Of a DNA stretch of 64,000 nt, positions 24,006 to 32,695 are shown piece after piece. Source of the stretch: DASVEE01 sp036399695 (GTDB taxonomy: Bacteria; Acidobacteriota; Thermoanaerobaculia; Gp7-AA8); the NCBI GenBank assembly GCA_036399695.1, contig DASWMP010000294.1, forward strand, positions 20,581 to 84,580, read 5' to 3'. The notes below the pieces were generated by a model. It was not told where the DNA came from and did not search any database. It saw nothing but the letters and a program-made list of their open reading frames with translations. A program made the position numbers and the translations under genes. Within the stretch, counting starts at the first letter, position 1. Each line of letters begins with the position of its first letter.

Positions 24006-26561
24006 GTGTCCCGCGCGCTGACCGTACTCCTCTCTCTTCTGCTGACCGTATCCGCTCAGGCGGCGAACTGGCCGGAGCGGCCTTCGTTGCAGGCCGTCCG
24101 GGTGACGGCCGCCCCGGCCATCGACGGCAACCTCGGCGACGCGGCCTGGCAGAACGCGCCGGAGTTCACCGACTTTACGCAGCACGATCCGGTTGACGGC
24201 GCGCCGGCCACGATGCGCACCACGCTGCGCATCCTCTACGACGACGACGCCATCTACTTCGGGATGCGCATGCACGATACCCATGCGCCGACGGCGCAGC
24301 TCGCGCGGCGCGACTCGTTCACGACGAGCGACTTCATCTCCATCAATCTCGATCCGCAGCACGACCGGCTCTCGGGCAACGCGTTCACGCTCAACCCGTC
24401 GAACGTGCAGGTCGACACGGTGCTATACAACGACATCGGGGAGGACGCGAGCTGGGACGGCGTGTGGGAGTCGGCGACGACGATGCTGCCGGACGGCTGG
24501 ATCGCCGAGCTGCGGATTCCGTTCTCGCAGTTGCGCTTTCCCGACCGCGACCAGCACGTCTGGGGGATCAACGTCACGCGCCGCACGGTGCGGAACAACG
24601 AGTGGGTGCGCGTCGTCAACACGAAGAAAGGGGAGACGGGCTTCGTCTCGCATTTTGCGGACATCGTCGGCCTCGACGGCATCCGCCGCGGCCGCCCGCT
24701 GGAACTGGTGCCGTACGCCGTCACACGCAGCGACATCCGTACGCGCGTCGATCGCAACAATCCGCTGGCCGACTCGCGCGAGTTCCGCGGCGATGGTGGG
24801 CTCGATCTCAAGTACGCGCTGACCTCGAGTCTCACGCTCACCGGCACGATCAATCCCGACTTCGGGCAGGTGGAAGTCGATCCGGCCGTCGTGAACCTGA
24901 GCGACTTCGAGACCTTCTACCCGGAGAAGCGGCCGTTCTTCACCGAGGGGCTGAACATCTTCCGTTTCGGCGACAGTCCGGCGCCGTCGCATTTCAACTT
25001 CTTCTTCGCGCCGGAGGTCTTCTACACGCGGCGCATCGGCCGTTCGCCGCAGGTAATGCCGGACAGCAGGTACGTCTCCGTTCCCTCGGAAACGACGATC
25101 CTCGGCGCGGCGAAGGTGACGGGACGCGTCGCCGGCGGCTGGTCGATCGGCATCCTCGATGCGCTGACCGACACCGAGCGTGCCCGCTTTGTCGACCGCG
25201 AAACGGGGGAGGTCGAACGGCAGCACGCCGAGCCGATGACGAATTACTTCGTCACGCGCGCGACGAAGGAACTGGCGCCGGGCTCGCGCGTCGGCTTCAT
25301 GTTCACGTCGGTGAACCGGCGGCTGGCAGACGAACTGGCGCCGTCGCTGCGGGAGTCGGCGATGACGGGCGGCGTCGACGGCTACGCGAGCTTCCGCGAG
25401 CGGTCGTGGATTCTCGAGGGCGCGCTCGTCGGCACCAGCGTGCGCGGGAGCAGCGAGTCCATTGACGCGACGCAGCGGTCGTCGACGCACTACTACCAGC
25501 GTCCGGACGCGGAGCACGTCACGTACGATCCGTCGCGGACGTCGCTGAGCGGCTGGGGCGGCACGGCCATGATCTCGAAGGCCACGGGCCTGTGGCGTCC
25601 GATCGTCCAGGTGCGCGGCTATTCGCCCGGCTTCGAGACGAACGACACCGGGTTCCTGCAGCGCACGGACATCATCTCCACGCACGCGCTGATGCAGTAC
25701 GTCAACCAGCAACCGACGAAGCGGATGCGCGAGAAGAACGTCTGGTTCGGCGTCTGGCAGAACCGCAACTTCGACGGCGACACGATCGAGCGGGGCGCGT
25801 TCGTCGACACGTTCGCCACGTTGCAGAGCTACTGGAGCTACCGGACGTCGCTTTACGTCATCCCGAGCTCCGTCTCGGATCGCGAGACGCGTGGCGGGCC
25901 GCTGATGCGCACGCCTTCGTCCTGGGAGTACGAGGCGAGCGTCGGCAGCGACGACCGCAAGAAGTACTTCTTCGACGCGTTCGTCGAACTGGATCGGGGC
26001 GACGACGGCTCGTACACCCGCGGCCTGGGTGTCGAGCTGACGGCGCGTCCCGCGTCGAACGTGCAGGTGAGCCTGTCGCCGTCGTTCTCACGTTCGCGGG
26101 TGGGGGCGCAGTACGTGACGACCGTCGCCGATGCGGGGGCGACACAGACGTACGGCGCGAGGTACGTGTTCGCCGATCTGCGGCAGTCGGTCTTCGAGCT
26201 GGCCACGCGCGCTGACTGGACGCTCAGCTCGCGCCTCTCGCTCCAGCTCTACCTTCAGCCGTTCATCGCCTCGGGCGATTACCGCGACTTCAAGTCGCTG
26301 GCTGCTCCGAGGACGCGCGACTTCACGCCGCACACCGGGACGCTCGAGAACCGCGACTTCAACTTCCGCAGCGTGCGCGGCAGTGCCGTCATGCGCTGGG
26401 AGCTGCGGCCGGGCTCGGCGCTCTACATCGTCTGGAACGAGAACCGCGCGGAGACGGAGCCGGTGGGGGACTTCCGGTTCAACCGCGATCTGCGGGCGAT
26501 TCCCACTGCACCATCACACGACGTGTTCCTGGTGAAGCTCTCGTATTGGCTGCCCATGTAG
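24006..26561 (+). CDS. DUF5916 outer-membrane protein with N-terminal family 9 carbohydrate-binding-like domain
   Basis: An 851-residue exported protein. A signal peptide (VLLSLLLTVSAQA) precedes a CBM9-like beta-sandwich starting VTAAPAIDGNLGDAAWQNA. The DUF5916 region follows (INPDFGQVEVDPAVVNLSDFETFYPEKRPFF), then many amphipathic strands ending in KLSYWLPM, which suggests a beta-barrel. Such proteins are frequent in Acidobacteriota and Bacteroidota; function is unproven. The start is GTG 24006; CATACT ends 6 bases before it, so a leaderless transcript is possible. The last base of the stop codon is the first base of palindrome A3. Confidence 0.9.
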   Translation: MSRALTVLLSLLLTVSAQAANWPERPSLQAVRVTAAPAIDGNLGDAAWQNAPEFTDFTQHDPVDGAPATMRTTLRILYDDDAIYFGMRMHDTHAPTAQLARRDSFTTSDFISINLDPQHDRLSGNAFTLNPSNVQVDTVLYNDIGEDASWDGVWESATTMLPDGWIAELRIPFSQLRFPDRDQHVWGINVTRRTVRNNEWVRVVNTKKGETGFVSHFADIVGLDGIRRGRPLELVPYAVTRSDIRTRVDRNNPLADSREFRGDGGLDLKYALTSSLTLTGTINPDFGQVEVDPAVVNLSDFETFYPEKRPFFTEGLNIFRFGDSPAPSHFNFFFAPEVFYTRRIGRSPQVMPDSRYVSVPSETTILGAAKVTGRVAGGWSIGILDALTDTERARFVDRETGEVERQHAEPMTNYFVTRATKELAPGSRVGFMFTSVNRRLADELAPSLRESAMTGGVDGYASFRERSWILEGALVGTSVRGSSESIDATQRSSTHYYQRPDAEHVTYDPSRTSLSGWGGTAMISKATGLWRPIVQVRGYSPGFETNDTGFLQRTDIISTHALMQYVNQQPTKRMREKNVWFGVWQNRNFDGDTIERGAFVDTFATLQSYWSYRTSLYVIPSSVSDRETRGGPLMRTPSSWEYEASVGSDDRKKYFFDAFVELDRGDDGSYTRGLGVELTARPASNVQVSLSPSFSRSRVGAQYVTTVADAGATQTYGARYVFADLRQSVFELATRADWTLSSRLSLQLYLQPFIASGDYRDFKSLAAPRTRDFTPHTGTLENRDFNFRSVRGSAVMRWELRPGSALYIVWNENRAETEPVGDFRFNRDLRAIPTAPSHDVFLVKLSYWLPM

Positions 26562-26690
26562 GCAGTTGGCAGTTGGCAGTTGGCGGTTGGCAGTTGGGCG
26601 GTGGGGAGATGATGGGACCTGTGGGATGGGCGCTACAGGTCCTGCTGGACGGGAAGGCCTGACCACCGCCAAGCGCCAACTGCCAACTGA
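26561..26690. repeat. Family A palindrome (A3) with family B-like centre
   Basis: Left arm of GGCAGTTGGCAGTTGGCAGT units and right arm CCAACTGCCAACTG surround GATGGGACCTGTGGGATGGG ... ACAGGTCCTG, which resembles family B. It starts at the stop codon of the DUF5916 gene and ends just before the ribosomal promoter. Confidence 0.8.
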
Positions 26691-26696
26691 AATAAT

Positions 26697-26725
26697 TTGG
26701 CGTTCATCAGGCATTTGCGTAGACT
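26697..26725 (+). promoter_or_regulatory. Promoter of the rpsF operon
   Basis: TTGGCG (26697-26702), a 17-base spacer, then TAGACT (26720-26725), about 100 bases upstream of rpsF. The same TAGACT -10 occurs before the Xer-type gene. The resulting leader of about 95 bases could carry S6:S18 autoregulation, but I see no clear structured motif. Confidence 0.55.
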
Positions 26726-26826
26726 TGCCGGCCCGGTCTGTCCAGGGCCGGACACTATTCTTTAACAATCTGCCAGCTCCTTGAACCCCGCAGACGCGAG
26801 GTTCCGCTAGGCCAGAAGGAGGTTGT

Positions 26827-27300
26827 ATGAGGACTTATGAAGTCCTGTTCATCCTTTCTCCGCAAGTGACGGAGGAAGAAACGACGACGCTCATCCAGGA
26901 TTTCAAGGGCATCGCCGAAAAGCAGGGCGCCACGCTCAAGAGTGAAGATGCGTGGGGCCGCCGTCGCCTTGCTTATCCCATCCACAAGTTCAACGAAGGC
27001 ATCTACCACCTGTTCGTGTTCGACAGCGATTCGGCTCTCTCGGAGCTCGACCGCCGCATGAAGAACGTGGACCGCGTGCTGCGCCATGTCATCGTCCGCA
27101 CGGACGAGGATCTGAAGCGCGCCGAGAAGCTCGCCAAGCGGAACCCGAAGAAGGAGCGCATGCGCCCGTCTCCGGCGTTCGCCAGCGCCGAGCCGTCGGC
27201 CCCGTACGCGGCTCCGGCTTCCGCTTCTGCGCCCGCTGCTGCCGCGCCGGACGCGGAGATGACTGCCGAGGGTGGCGACGACGCTGCCCCGCAGGCGTAA
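26827..27300 (+). CDS. rpsF: Small subunit ribosomal protein S6
   Basis: Binds 16S rRNA with S18 in the 30S platform. The first 100 residues are a standard S6 (MRTYEVLFILSP, WGRRRLAYPIHKFNEGIYHLF, RRMKNVDRVLRHVIVR). About 55 extra residues rich in Pro, Ala and Glu form a disordered C-terminal tail, so it is 157 residues against about 100-135 usually. A strong AAGGAGG precedes the ATG. First gene of rpsF-rpsR-DUF2232-rplI; ssb, often between rpsF and rpsR, is missing here. Confidence 0.97.
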   Translation: MRTYEVLFILSPQVTEEETTTLIQDFKGIAEKQGATLKSEDAWGRRRLAYPIHKFNEGIYHLFVFDSDSALSELDRRMKNVDRVLRHVIVRTDEDLKRAEKLAKRNPKKERMRPSPAFASAEPSAPYAAPASASAPAAAAPDAEMTAEGGDDAAPQA

Positions 27301-27318
27301 TCGAGGAGGAGAATCAAG

Positions 27319-27636
27319 ATGGCTACGATGAATCCGAGAAGAGGTCCGGAAGGCGGCCAGGGCGGCCCGCGTCAGGGCGGCCAGGGCGCAGGTCCGGGTG
27401 GCCCGGGCGGAAAGAAGAAGTTCTTCTACCGCCGGAAGCGCGTCTGCAAGTTCTGCGTCGAGAAGATCGAGTACATCGACTTCAAGGACGTGAAGACGCT
27501 CCAGCAGTTCATCCCCGAGCGCGGCAAGATCCTTCCGCGCCGCATCTCCGGCACTTGCGCGCTGCACCAGCGCAAGCTGCAGAACGCCATCAAGCGCGCA
27601 CGCATCGTGGCGCTGATCCCGTTCACGGCTGACTGA
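27319..27636 (+). CDS. rpsR: Small subunit ribosomal protein S18 with Gly-rich N-terminal extension
   Basis: The 105-residue product contains a complete S18 core (RRKRVCKFCVEKIEYIDFKD, LQQFIPERGKILPRRISGTC, LHQRKLQNAIKRAR). The two CxxC-like pairs (CKFC and a later single Cys) suggest a partly retained zinc site. About 35 extra N-terminal residues consist of Gly, Gln, Pro and Arg (GPEGGQGGPRQGGQGAGPGG). It is 18 bases after rpsF, with AGGAGGAGAA as ribosome binding site. Confidence 0.97.
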   Translation: MATMNPRRGPEGGQGGPRQGGQGAGPGGPGGKKKFFYRRKRVCKFCVEKIEYIDFKDVKTLQQFIPERGKILPRRISGTCALHQRKLQNAIKRARIVALIPFTAD

Positions 27637-27688
27637 TGAGAGCGCGGCTGGCTGCCAACGGCCGGCCGCGAATCCTCAACTCAAATCA

Positions 27689-28723
27689 ATGATCGAATCG
27701 TCCCTCCACACGAGCGAGCCGGTGGCGCTTCCAGGCCGTCCTTCAGGACAGGTCTGGCGCAGCGTGATCGGACATACGGTGCTCGCGGCGCTGATGATCG
27801 TCGCGCTGCAGGTGTTCCTCCCCGCCGTGCTGCTTCATTGCGGTCTCCGCAACGGACGCCGCAGCGCGTGGGGTGCGTTCGCCGGTGCCATCGTTCTCGT
27901 GGCGCTCTTTCTCGGGATCTCGGCGCAGGCGCCGGGCACGACCGCGGAAGAGCTGCGCGCCGCCTTCGCCTCGGTGGCCGGCGTGCTGCTGGGGCTCGGC
28001 CTTCCGACACTCATGGTGTTGCCGATGGTCCAGCGCGCCGAAGCATTCGGCCGCGTCGTCGCCACGATGCTCGTCACGAGCATCGCGTCGCTCGCGGTCG
28101 GTGAAGCCGTCATGCGGCTGGCCGGCATCTCGCTTTTCGGCGAGGCCGTGCGCCAGTGGCAGACGGTCTCCGCTGCCTGGGTGCAGCAGTATCGCGCCGC
28201 CAAGGTTCCGGCGGAGGTGATCCGCTTCGCCGAATGGGTCGGCGGACAGTCGTACCTCGTCGTCAGCTCCGCGCTGACCGGGTTCGCGCTGTTCGTCATC
28301 CTCAGCCTGCTGATGGTCGGGAGGCTGCGCGCCTGGCGCGAGCGCTCCGCTCAGAAGCCGGAAGGCGGTATGCCCGGCGTCTACCTGTTCCGCAACTTCG
28401 CACTCCCCGAGTGGCTCCTCTTCGCGTTCGTGTTCGGCGGCCTCACGCCTCTCGTGCACGGCGTGCTGCAGAAGGTCACGGCCAACGTCCTCGTGGTGGT
28501 GGCCATGCTCTATCTGCTGCAGGGGCTGGCGATCTTCCGGTCGCTGCTCGTGGCCATGGGTGTGGGGCTGTTCGGGACGCTGATTGCCTGGGGGTTGCTG
28601 GTGTTCCTGACCAGCGGCATCGGCATGGGGCTGCTCGGCATCGCGGGACTGTTCGATTCATTCTTCCATTTCCGAAATTTCAAGAAGCGAAAGGACGACT
28701 CTCATGAAGGTCATTCTGACTGA
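27689..28723 (+). CDS. DUF2232 (YybS-like) integral membrane protein
   Basis: A 344-residue multi-pass membrane protein (about 8 TM segments; for example VIGHTVLAALMIVALQVFL and LLFAFVFGGLTPLVHGVLQ). The position between rpsR and rplI and the hydrophobic profile identify DUF2232, which occupies this place in many bacteria. No enzymatic motif is visible. It overlaps rplI by 20 bases, so the rplI ribosome binding site lies inside it (AAGCGAAAGGACG). Confidence 0.85.
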   Translation: MIESSLHTSEPVALPGRPSGQVWRSVIGHTVLAALMIVALQVFLPAVLLHCGLRNGRRSAWGAFAGAIVLVALFLGISAQAPGTTAEELRAAFASVAGVLLGLGLPTLMVLPMVQRAEAFGRVVATMLVTSIASLAVGEAVMRLAGISLFGEAVRQWQTVSAAWVQQYRAAKVPAEVIRFAEWVGGQSYLVVSSALTGFALFVILSLLMVGRLRAWRERSAQKPEGGMPGVYLFRNFALPEWLLFAFVFGGLTPLVHGVLQKVTANVLVVVAMLYLLQGLAIFRSLLVAMGVGLFGTLIAWGLLVFLTSGIGMGLLGIAGLFDSFFHFRNFKKRKDDSHEGHSD

Positions 28724-29216
28724 GGAGATCCGTGGCCTCGGCACGCGCGGTGATGTCGTGACCGTGAAAGACGGCTATGCGCGCAACTACCTGATTCCGA
28801 AGAATCTGGTGCGCGAGGCGACGACGAGTAATCTGAAGGCGATCGAGCACGACCGCAAGAAGTGGGCACTGCTCGCATCGAAGGAAAAGGACGCGGCCCA
28901 GAAGGCTGCCGACTCGATCAAAGGGACGAAGATCGTCGTGCACAAGCGCGTCGGCGACTCCGGCCAGCTCTTCGGCTCCGTCACGGCGAACGAAATCGCC
29001 GAGGCGCTGGAAGCGAAGGGGATCGAAGTCGACAAGCGCCGCATCGAGCTGGCGCACGCGATCAAGAATACCGGCCTGCACGACGTGGAGGTCCGCCTCC
29101 ATCGCGACGTGACGGCCCACATTCAGGTCGAAGTGCTCCCGATCGGCGTCGAGTCGATCGACGAGACGACCGCCGCCGCCATGGCGCCGGCCACCGCAGA
29201 GACTGACGAACAGTAG
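28704..29216 (+). CDS. rplI: Large subunit ribosomal protein L9
   Basis: A 170-residue L9. The N-terminal domain MKVILTEEIRGLGTRGDVV and DGYARNYLIPKNLV matches the L9 signature; a connecting helix (KAIEHDRKKWALLASKEKDA) and the C-terminal domain (SGQLFGSVTANEIAEAL) follow. A tail of about 20 residues goes beyond E. coli L9 (149). Last gene of the ribosomal operon, followed at once by an intrinsic terminator. Confidence 0.97.
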   Translation: MKVILTEEIRGLGTRGDVVTVKDGYARNYLIPKNLVREATTSNLKAIEHDRKKWALLASKEKDAAQKAADSIKGTKIVVHKRVGDSGQLFGSVTANEIAEALEAKGIEVDKRRIELAHAIKNTGLHDVEVRLHRDVTAHIQVEVLPIGVESIDETTAAAMAPATAETDEQ

Positions 29217-29219
29217 AAT

Positions 29220-29259
29220 CGCAAGAGGGCGGACTCGCGTCCGCCCTCTTGCGCGTTTT
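29220..29259 (+). terminator. Intrinsic terminator of the rplI operon
   Basis: GCAAGAGGGCGGAC pairs with GTCCGCCCTCTTGC (14-bp perfect stem, TCGC loop) followed by GCGTTTTCC. It starts 5 bases after the rplI stop and adjoins family A element A4. Confidence 0.85.
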
Positions 29260-29343
29260 CCGTTGTCCGTTCTCGTTGTCCGTGCCGCACGGCACAATCG
29301 CGCAGCGGAGCACGGAAAACGGGCAACGGAAAACGGACAACGC
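29251..29343. repeat. Family A palindrome (A4)
   Basis: Arms GCGTTTTCCGTTGTCCGTT and AACGGAAAACGGACAACGC enclose the core GTGCCGCAC ... GCAGCGGAGCAC that is related to A1 and A2. It ends one base before the GTG start of the methyltransferase, so its right arm would occlude that ribosome binding region if folded in RNA. Confidence 0.85.
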
Positions 29344-29344
29344 C

Positions 29345-30487
29345 GTGAAGGACGAACGCTACGTCGACGAAGCCCCGGCCGGCGCTGACGGCTGGCGTCA
29401 GGTCTGGCTCGAAGACCGGCACTACCGGCCACGTGCCTCGCGTCACGAATGGCTCTTCGGCTTTCTGCGGCGGCTCTTCCGCCGCGCGACCGAGCCGGAC
29501 ACCGAGCGCCAAAAGAACTTCAACGTGGTCCTGCTCGATCTCCTCGACGACATCCGCCGCGACATCGAGAACGTCCGCCGCGACTTCCGCGGTGACATCG
29601 AGAACGTGCAGCGCGACGTGCGCAACGCCGACGAGGAGCTGGCGCGCGAGCTGTCAAAGCTGCGGGAGCTGATTCCGGTCGCCGCACGACGCAATGACGC
29701 GCTGATCGCCGCCCTCGACCAGAAGATCGAAGGCGTGGCGGTGCGCATCCGCGACGCCGTCAATCCGGCCGTCTCACCGACGACCGACGACCGGCCACCG
29801 GCCACCGATTTCAGACCGCCAGGTAGTGACTTCGTCTACCGCCGTCTCGAAGACGCCCTGCGCGGCGGCGAAAGCGAAGTGCGCCAGTCGGTGATGCATT
29901 ACGTGAACCTCGTGCGCGATGCGCAGCCGGTGCTGGACGTCGGCTGCGGGCGTGGCGAGCTGCTAACGATCTGCCGCGAGCAGGGGATCGCGGCGCGCGG
30001 CTTCGATACGAATGAGCGCTCCGTGGCCGATCTGCAGGCACGCGGATTCGACGTGACGCTGGCCGGGATTCCGGAGTGCTTCGCGCCGATTGCTGATGCG
30101 TCAGTGGGTGCCGTCGTGGCGATGCATGTCGTCGAGCATTTGCCGGTGGAGGTGCTGTTCGCCTTCTTTCGCGAGACCGCGCGCGTGCTGCGCACGGGTG
30201 GGCTGCTGATCGTGGAAACGCCGAACGCGGAATCGCTGCTGATGTCGGCGTCCGAATTCTGGCGCGACCCGACGCATCTCGCGCCGCGCCATCCAGCGGC
30301 GCTGACGGTGCTGGCGCGCGAGCATGGGTTCGATCTCGACGAAGTGCGCGCGGTGCATCCGTTCCCCGAGGGGACCGGCATCGCCATCGCGCCCGACGAT
30401 CCGCCGGAGTTGCAGCGTGCATTGCACGCGATCAACGACCGGCTGTTCGCGCCGCAGGACCTACGGCTGATCGCGCGGCGGCGTTGA
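29345..30487 (+). CDS. SAM-dependent methyltransferase with N-terminal coiled coil
   Basis: A 380-residue protein. The first 60 residues are charged; residues about 65-120 are a heptad-patterned coiled coil (IRRDIENVRRDFRGDIENVQ and following). A Pro-rich linker follows, then a class I methyltransferase domain with motif I PVLDVGCGRGELL, FDTNERSVADLQARG and VVAMHVVEHLPVEVLFAFF, typical of Methyltransf_11/23 enzymes of surface-polysaccharide loci. The start is GTG 29345; the longer frame upstream only reads palindrome A4. The substrate is unknown. Confidence 0.85.
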   Translation: MKDERYVDEAPAGADGWRQVWLEDRHYRPRASRHEWLFGFLRRLFRRATEPDTERQKNFNVVLLDLLDDIRRDIENVRRDFRGDIENVQRDVRNADEELARELSKLRELIPVAARRNDALIAALDQKIEGVAVRIRDAVNPAVSPTTDDRPPATDFRPPGSDFVYRRLEDALRGGESEVRQSVMHYVNLVRDAQPVLDVGCGRGELLTICREQGIAARGFDTNERSVADLQARGFDVTLAGIPECFAPIADASVGAVVAMHVVEHLPVEVLFAFFRETARVLRTGGLLIVETPNAESLLMSASEFWRDPTHLAPRHPAALTVLAREHGFDLDEVRAVHPFPEGTGIAIAPDDPPELQRALHAINDRLFAPQDLRLIARRR

Positions 30488-30496
30488 TGCCGCCGA

Positions 30497-30697
30497 TCCT
30501 GGGACCTATGGGACAGATGGTAGAGCGGCTTAGCCTTTCATAAGGCCCATAGATCCCATGGTCGAAGAATCGATTGTAGAAAGCAGCGGGATAGCTGGGT
30601 TCTGAAATGTGGGACAGACACTCTTGTCTGTCCAGCGGACCCGGTAGCTTTCGATAGGTTTCATAGGTCCCATAGATCCCATCGGTCCTATCGTTCT
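30497..30697. repeat. Compound repeat: family B copies (B2, B3) flanking family E copy (E6)
   Basis: B2 (30497-30564) has GGGACCTATGGGACAGATGG and CCCATAGATCCCATGGTC. E6 is at 30612-30633 (GGACAGACA-CTCT-TGTCTGTCC). B3 (30655-30697) has TCATAGGTCCCATAGATCCC and CGGTCCTATCG. The element fills the gap between the methyltransferase and rhomboid stops (10 bases from the first), and B3 supplies the rhomboid TAG stop. Confidence 0.8.
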
Positions 30698-31347
30698 CCA
30701 CTTTCCGGCTGCACGTCGATCACGCTGCTGCTCGGAGGCGGCGGCGGGACGTGCAATGGGATGACCGCGCCGAGGATCAGGCCGGCCACGAGGCCGCCGA
30801 TGTGGCCGGCGTTGTCGATCTTGGCGATCTGAAAGCCGAGGATCAGGTTGGCCACGCCCCAGAAGATGCACTGACCGACGAGGGCTTTCGCGCGTCGCTC
30901 GTGCCGCCAGGGAGAGCGGCGGACCGAGAAGATGAAGGCGCCGAGGATGCCGAAGATCGCGCCGCTGGCGCCGACCGATGAGCCGAACTCCGGCAGATGA
31001 TAGAGGCTGGCCAACGAGCCGGCGAGGCCGGAGACGACGTAGATGAGGGCGAAGCGGCGCGTGCCGAACAGCGCCTCGTAAAGCGAGCCGAGTTGCGTCA
31101 GCGAGAAGACGTTGACGGCGAGATGCAGGAACGTCCCTGGGATCGTGCCGTCGCCGTGCAGAAAGATCGCCGTCAGGAGGCGCCACCACTCGCCGCGGCC
31201 TAAGACGGCGGCTGGATAGATGGAGCCGAGCTCCGCCAGGCGCACGGGATTGGTCCACGCACCGGTGAGGATCTCGATCAGAAAGCCCGCGAAGATGAGG
31301 GCCACGAACGTCTTGGTTGCTGGAGTGCCGGGTCGGTGCTGGCTCAT
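30688..31347 (-). CDS. Rhomboid family intramembrane serine protease
   Basis: A 219-residue six-TM protease. The catalytic serine is in GASGAIFGILGAF, the catalytic His in DNAGHIGGLVAGLILG, and the family motif GRGEWWRLLTAIFLHG ... HLAVNVFSL precedes them (the L1 WR motif and the HxxxN oxyanion motif). It cleaves membrane-anchored substrates. The ATG overlaps the stop of the SDR gene (ATGA), giving an operon. A Pro/Ser-rich cytoplasmic tail ends within a family B repeat. Confidence 0.92.
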   Translation of the reverse strand: MSQHRPGTPATKTFVALIFAGFLIEILTGAWTNPVRLAELGSIYPAAVLGRGEWWRLLTAIFLHGDGTIPGTFLHLAVNVFSLTQLGSLYEALFGTRRFALIYVVSGLAGSLASLYHLPEFGSSVGASGAIFGILGAFIFSVRRSPWRHERRAKALVGQCIFWGVANLILGFQIAKIDNAGHIGGLVAGLILGAVIPLHVPPPPPSSSVIDVQPESGER

Positions 31348-32129
31348 TGACGCCTGTCGATTGCCGCGGAGACGCGCCGCATCAACAGATGGGCGAATCG
31401 CGGGAAGACTTCCTTCATCCTCATGTAAAGCGCGGCGAAGAACGGGACAATCCTGCGGTAGGTGCCGCTTTCGGCCGCATCGCAGACGACTCGCGCGACG
31501 TGCGCCGGTTTGACCGCCAGCACGAGCCGCGAAGCGCCGGGCATCTTCCCCCGCTCCGCCTTCACGAAAAAATCGGTCTCGGTCGTGCCGGGGCAGACGA
31601 GCGAGACCTGGACGCCGCGGGGCAGGACCTCGTCGCGCAACGCTTCGGTGAAGCCGATCATCGCGAACTTCGTTGCACAATAGCCGCCCATTCGGGCATA
31701 GCCCATGATGCCGGCGATCGAGGCGACGTTGACGATCGCGCCACTGCCGCGGGCCAGCATGCGCGGGAGCACCGCCTGCGTGCAGTGCACGGTCCCGAAA
31801 TAGTTCGTATCCATCATGGTGCGAAGCTCGTCCGGCTTTGCATCGGCGATGGCGTCGAAGATGGCGAACCCGGCGTTGTTCACGAGGACGTCGACGTCGC
31901 CTGTGGCGGCGATGAGACGCTCGCACTCCTCACGTTTCGTCACATCGGTTGCGATCACGGTGGCGGTGACGCCGCTGGCGCGGCACTCCTCGGCCACGTT
32001 CTCGAGCCGCTCGATGCGCCGTGCGGCAAGGACGACATTCGCGCCTCGCCGCGCCATCTCCAGCGCCACCTCTCTGCCGATGCCGCTGGAGGCGCCGGTG
32101 ATGACGACGGTGCGTCCCGTCAGCTCCAT
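31344..32129 (-). CDS. Short-chain dehydrogenase/reductase
   Basis: A 261-residue classical SDR with the NAD(P) motif TGASSGIG (residues about 12-19), NNAG (residues about 90-93), serine in VNVASIAGIMG and the YxxxK pair in GGYCATKFA. Arg in AARRIER after strand 2 points to NADPH preference. Substrate unknown; DltE-like SDRs look similar. Followed by the overlapping rhomboid gene. Confidence 0.92.
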   Translation of the reverse strand: MELTGRTVVITGASSGIGREVALEMARRGANVVLAARRIERLENVAEECRASGVTATVIATDVTKREECERLIAATGDVDVLVNNAGFAIFDAIADAKPDELRTMMDTNYFGTVHCTQAVLPRMLARGSGAIVNVASIAGIMGYARMGGYCATKFAMIGFTEALRDEVLPRGVQVSLVCPGTTETDFFVKAERGKMPGASRLVLAVKPAHVARVVCDAAESGTYRRIVPFFAALYMRMKEVFPRFAHLLMRRVSAAIDRRQ

Positions 32130-32211
32130 CGTCCCCGTACCGTGCGTTCCTGGCCGCGTTGATTCCGAGCTCGCTCGCTCGAACCGGCGGCGGCGATCGC
32201 CGCGCTGCTCG

Positions 32212-32541
32212 TCATGACCGCGGCCGTCGCAGGCCCTCGGCCTGCTCCGTCGCCAGCTCGTCGAGAGTCTTCGGGCGCCAGCTCTCGGTGGAGAGCCGTT
32301 CGAGGCCGGGCTGTTGCGCGATCTCCTCGTCGCCGAAGGAGAGCTCGCAAACCTCGATCACCTCGCCGGTCCAGGCGCCGACGATCCGGACCGTGTGCGT
32401 CCACGCATCACGGAGGCGGAGGACCTCGTCCGGAGCGAAGCGGCAGGTCCAGCGGGTGCCGTCGGCTTCGCGTACGATGCCGGCGAGCCCCTCGCGGGCG
32501 CTGACCTGTTCGAGGACTCCGGTGATGGTTGTGCCGGGCAT
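32212..32541 (-). CDS. Hypothetical 109-residue beta-rich protein
   Basis: Starts MPGTTITGVLEQVSAREGL and contains VREADGTRWTCRFAPDEVL and TVRIVGAWTGEVIEVCELS, which look like a small beta-barrel. It ends with an Arg/Glu-rich tail containing PKTLDELATEQ. This arrangement resembles small proteins found beside PIN-type toxins, but no toxin gene is adjacent, so the resemblance is not a functional call. It is upstream of the SDR-rhomboid pair on the same strand, 82 bases away. Confidence 0.6.
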   Translation of the reverse strand: MPGTTITGVLEQVSAREGLAGIVREADGTRWTCRFAPDEVLRLRDAWTHTVRIVGAWTGEVIEVCELSFGDEEIAQQPGLERLSTESWRPKTLDELATEQAEGLRRPRS

Positions 32542-32595
32542 TCCTCCGATTCTAACGCACTCGTTAAGAGAGTGTTTTCCGGCAGGTTTCTAGCA

Positions 32596-32625
32596 TTGAC
32601 TTCGAAAAACGGCGGCACCTATACT
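32596..32625 (+). promoter_or_regulatory. Sigma70-type promoter of ilvE
   Basis: TTGACT (32596-32601), 18-base spacer, TATACT (32620-32625), about 70 bases upstream of the ilvE ATG. It is the best consensus promoter in the window. A good ribosome binding site, TGAGGAGGC, lies before the ATG. Confidence 0.7.
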
Positions 32626-32695
32626 CCGGCCCGATTCCAACCTTCTGACTCCCATCGAGTCGTACTCCGCCAAGCGAATTCTGAGGAGGCTTTCC

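Noticed and set aside
29249..29344. Earlier start of the methyltransferase
   Set aside because: The extra 32 codons are the translation of palindrome A4 and have no relation to methyltransferases; GTG 29345 starts the real protein.
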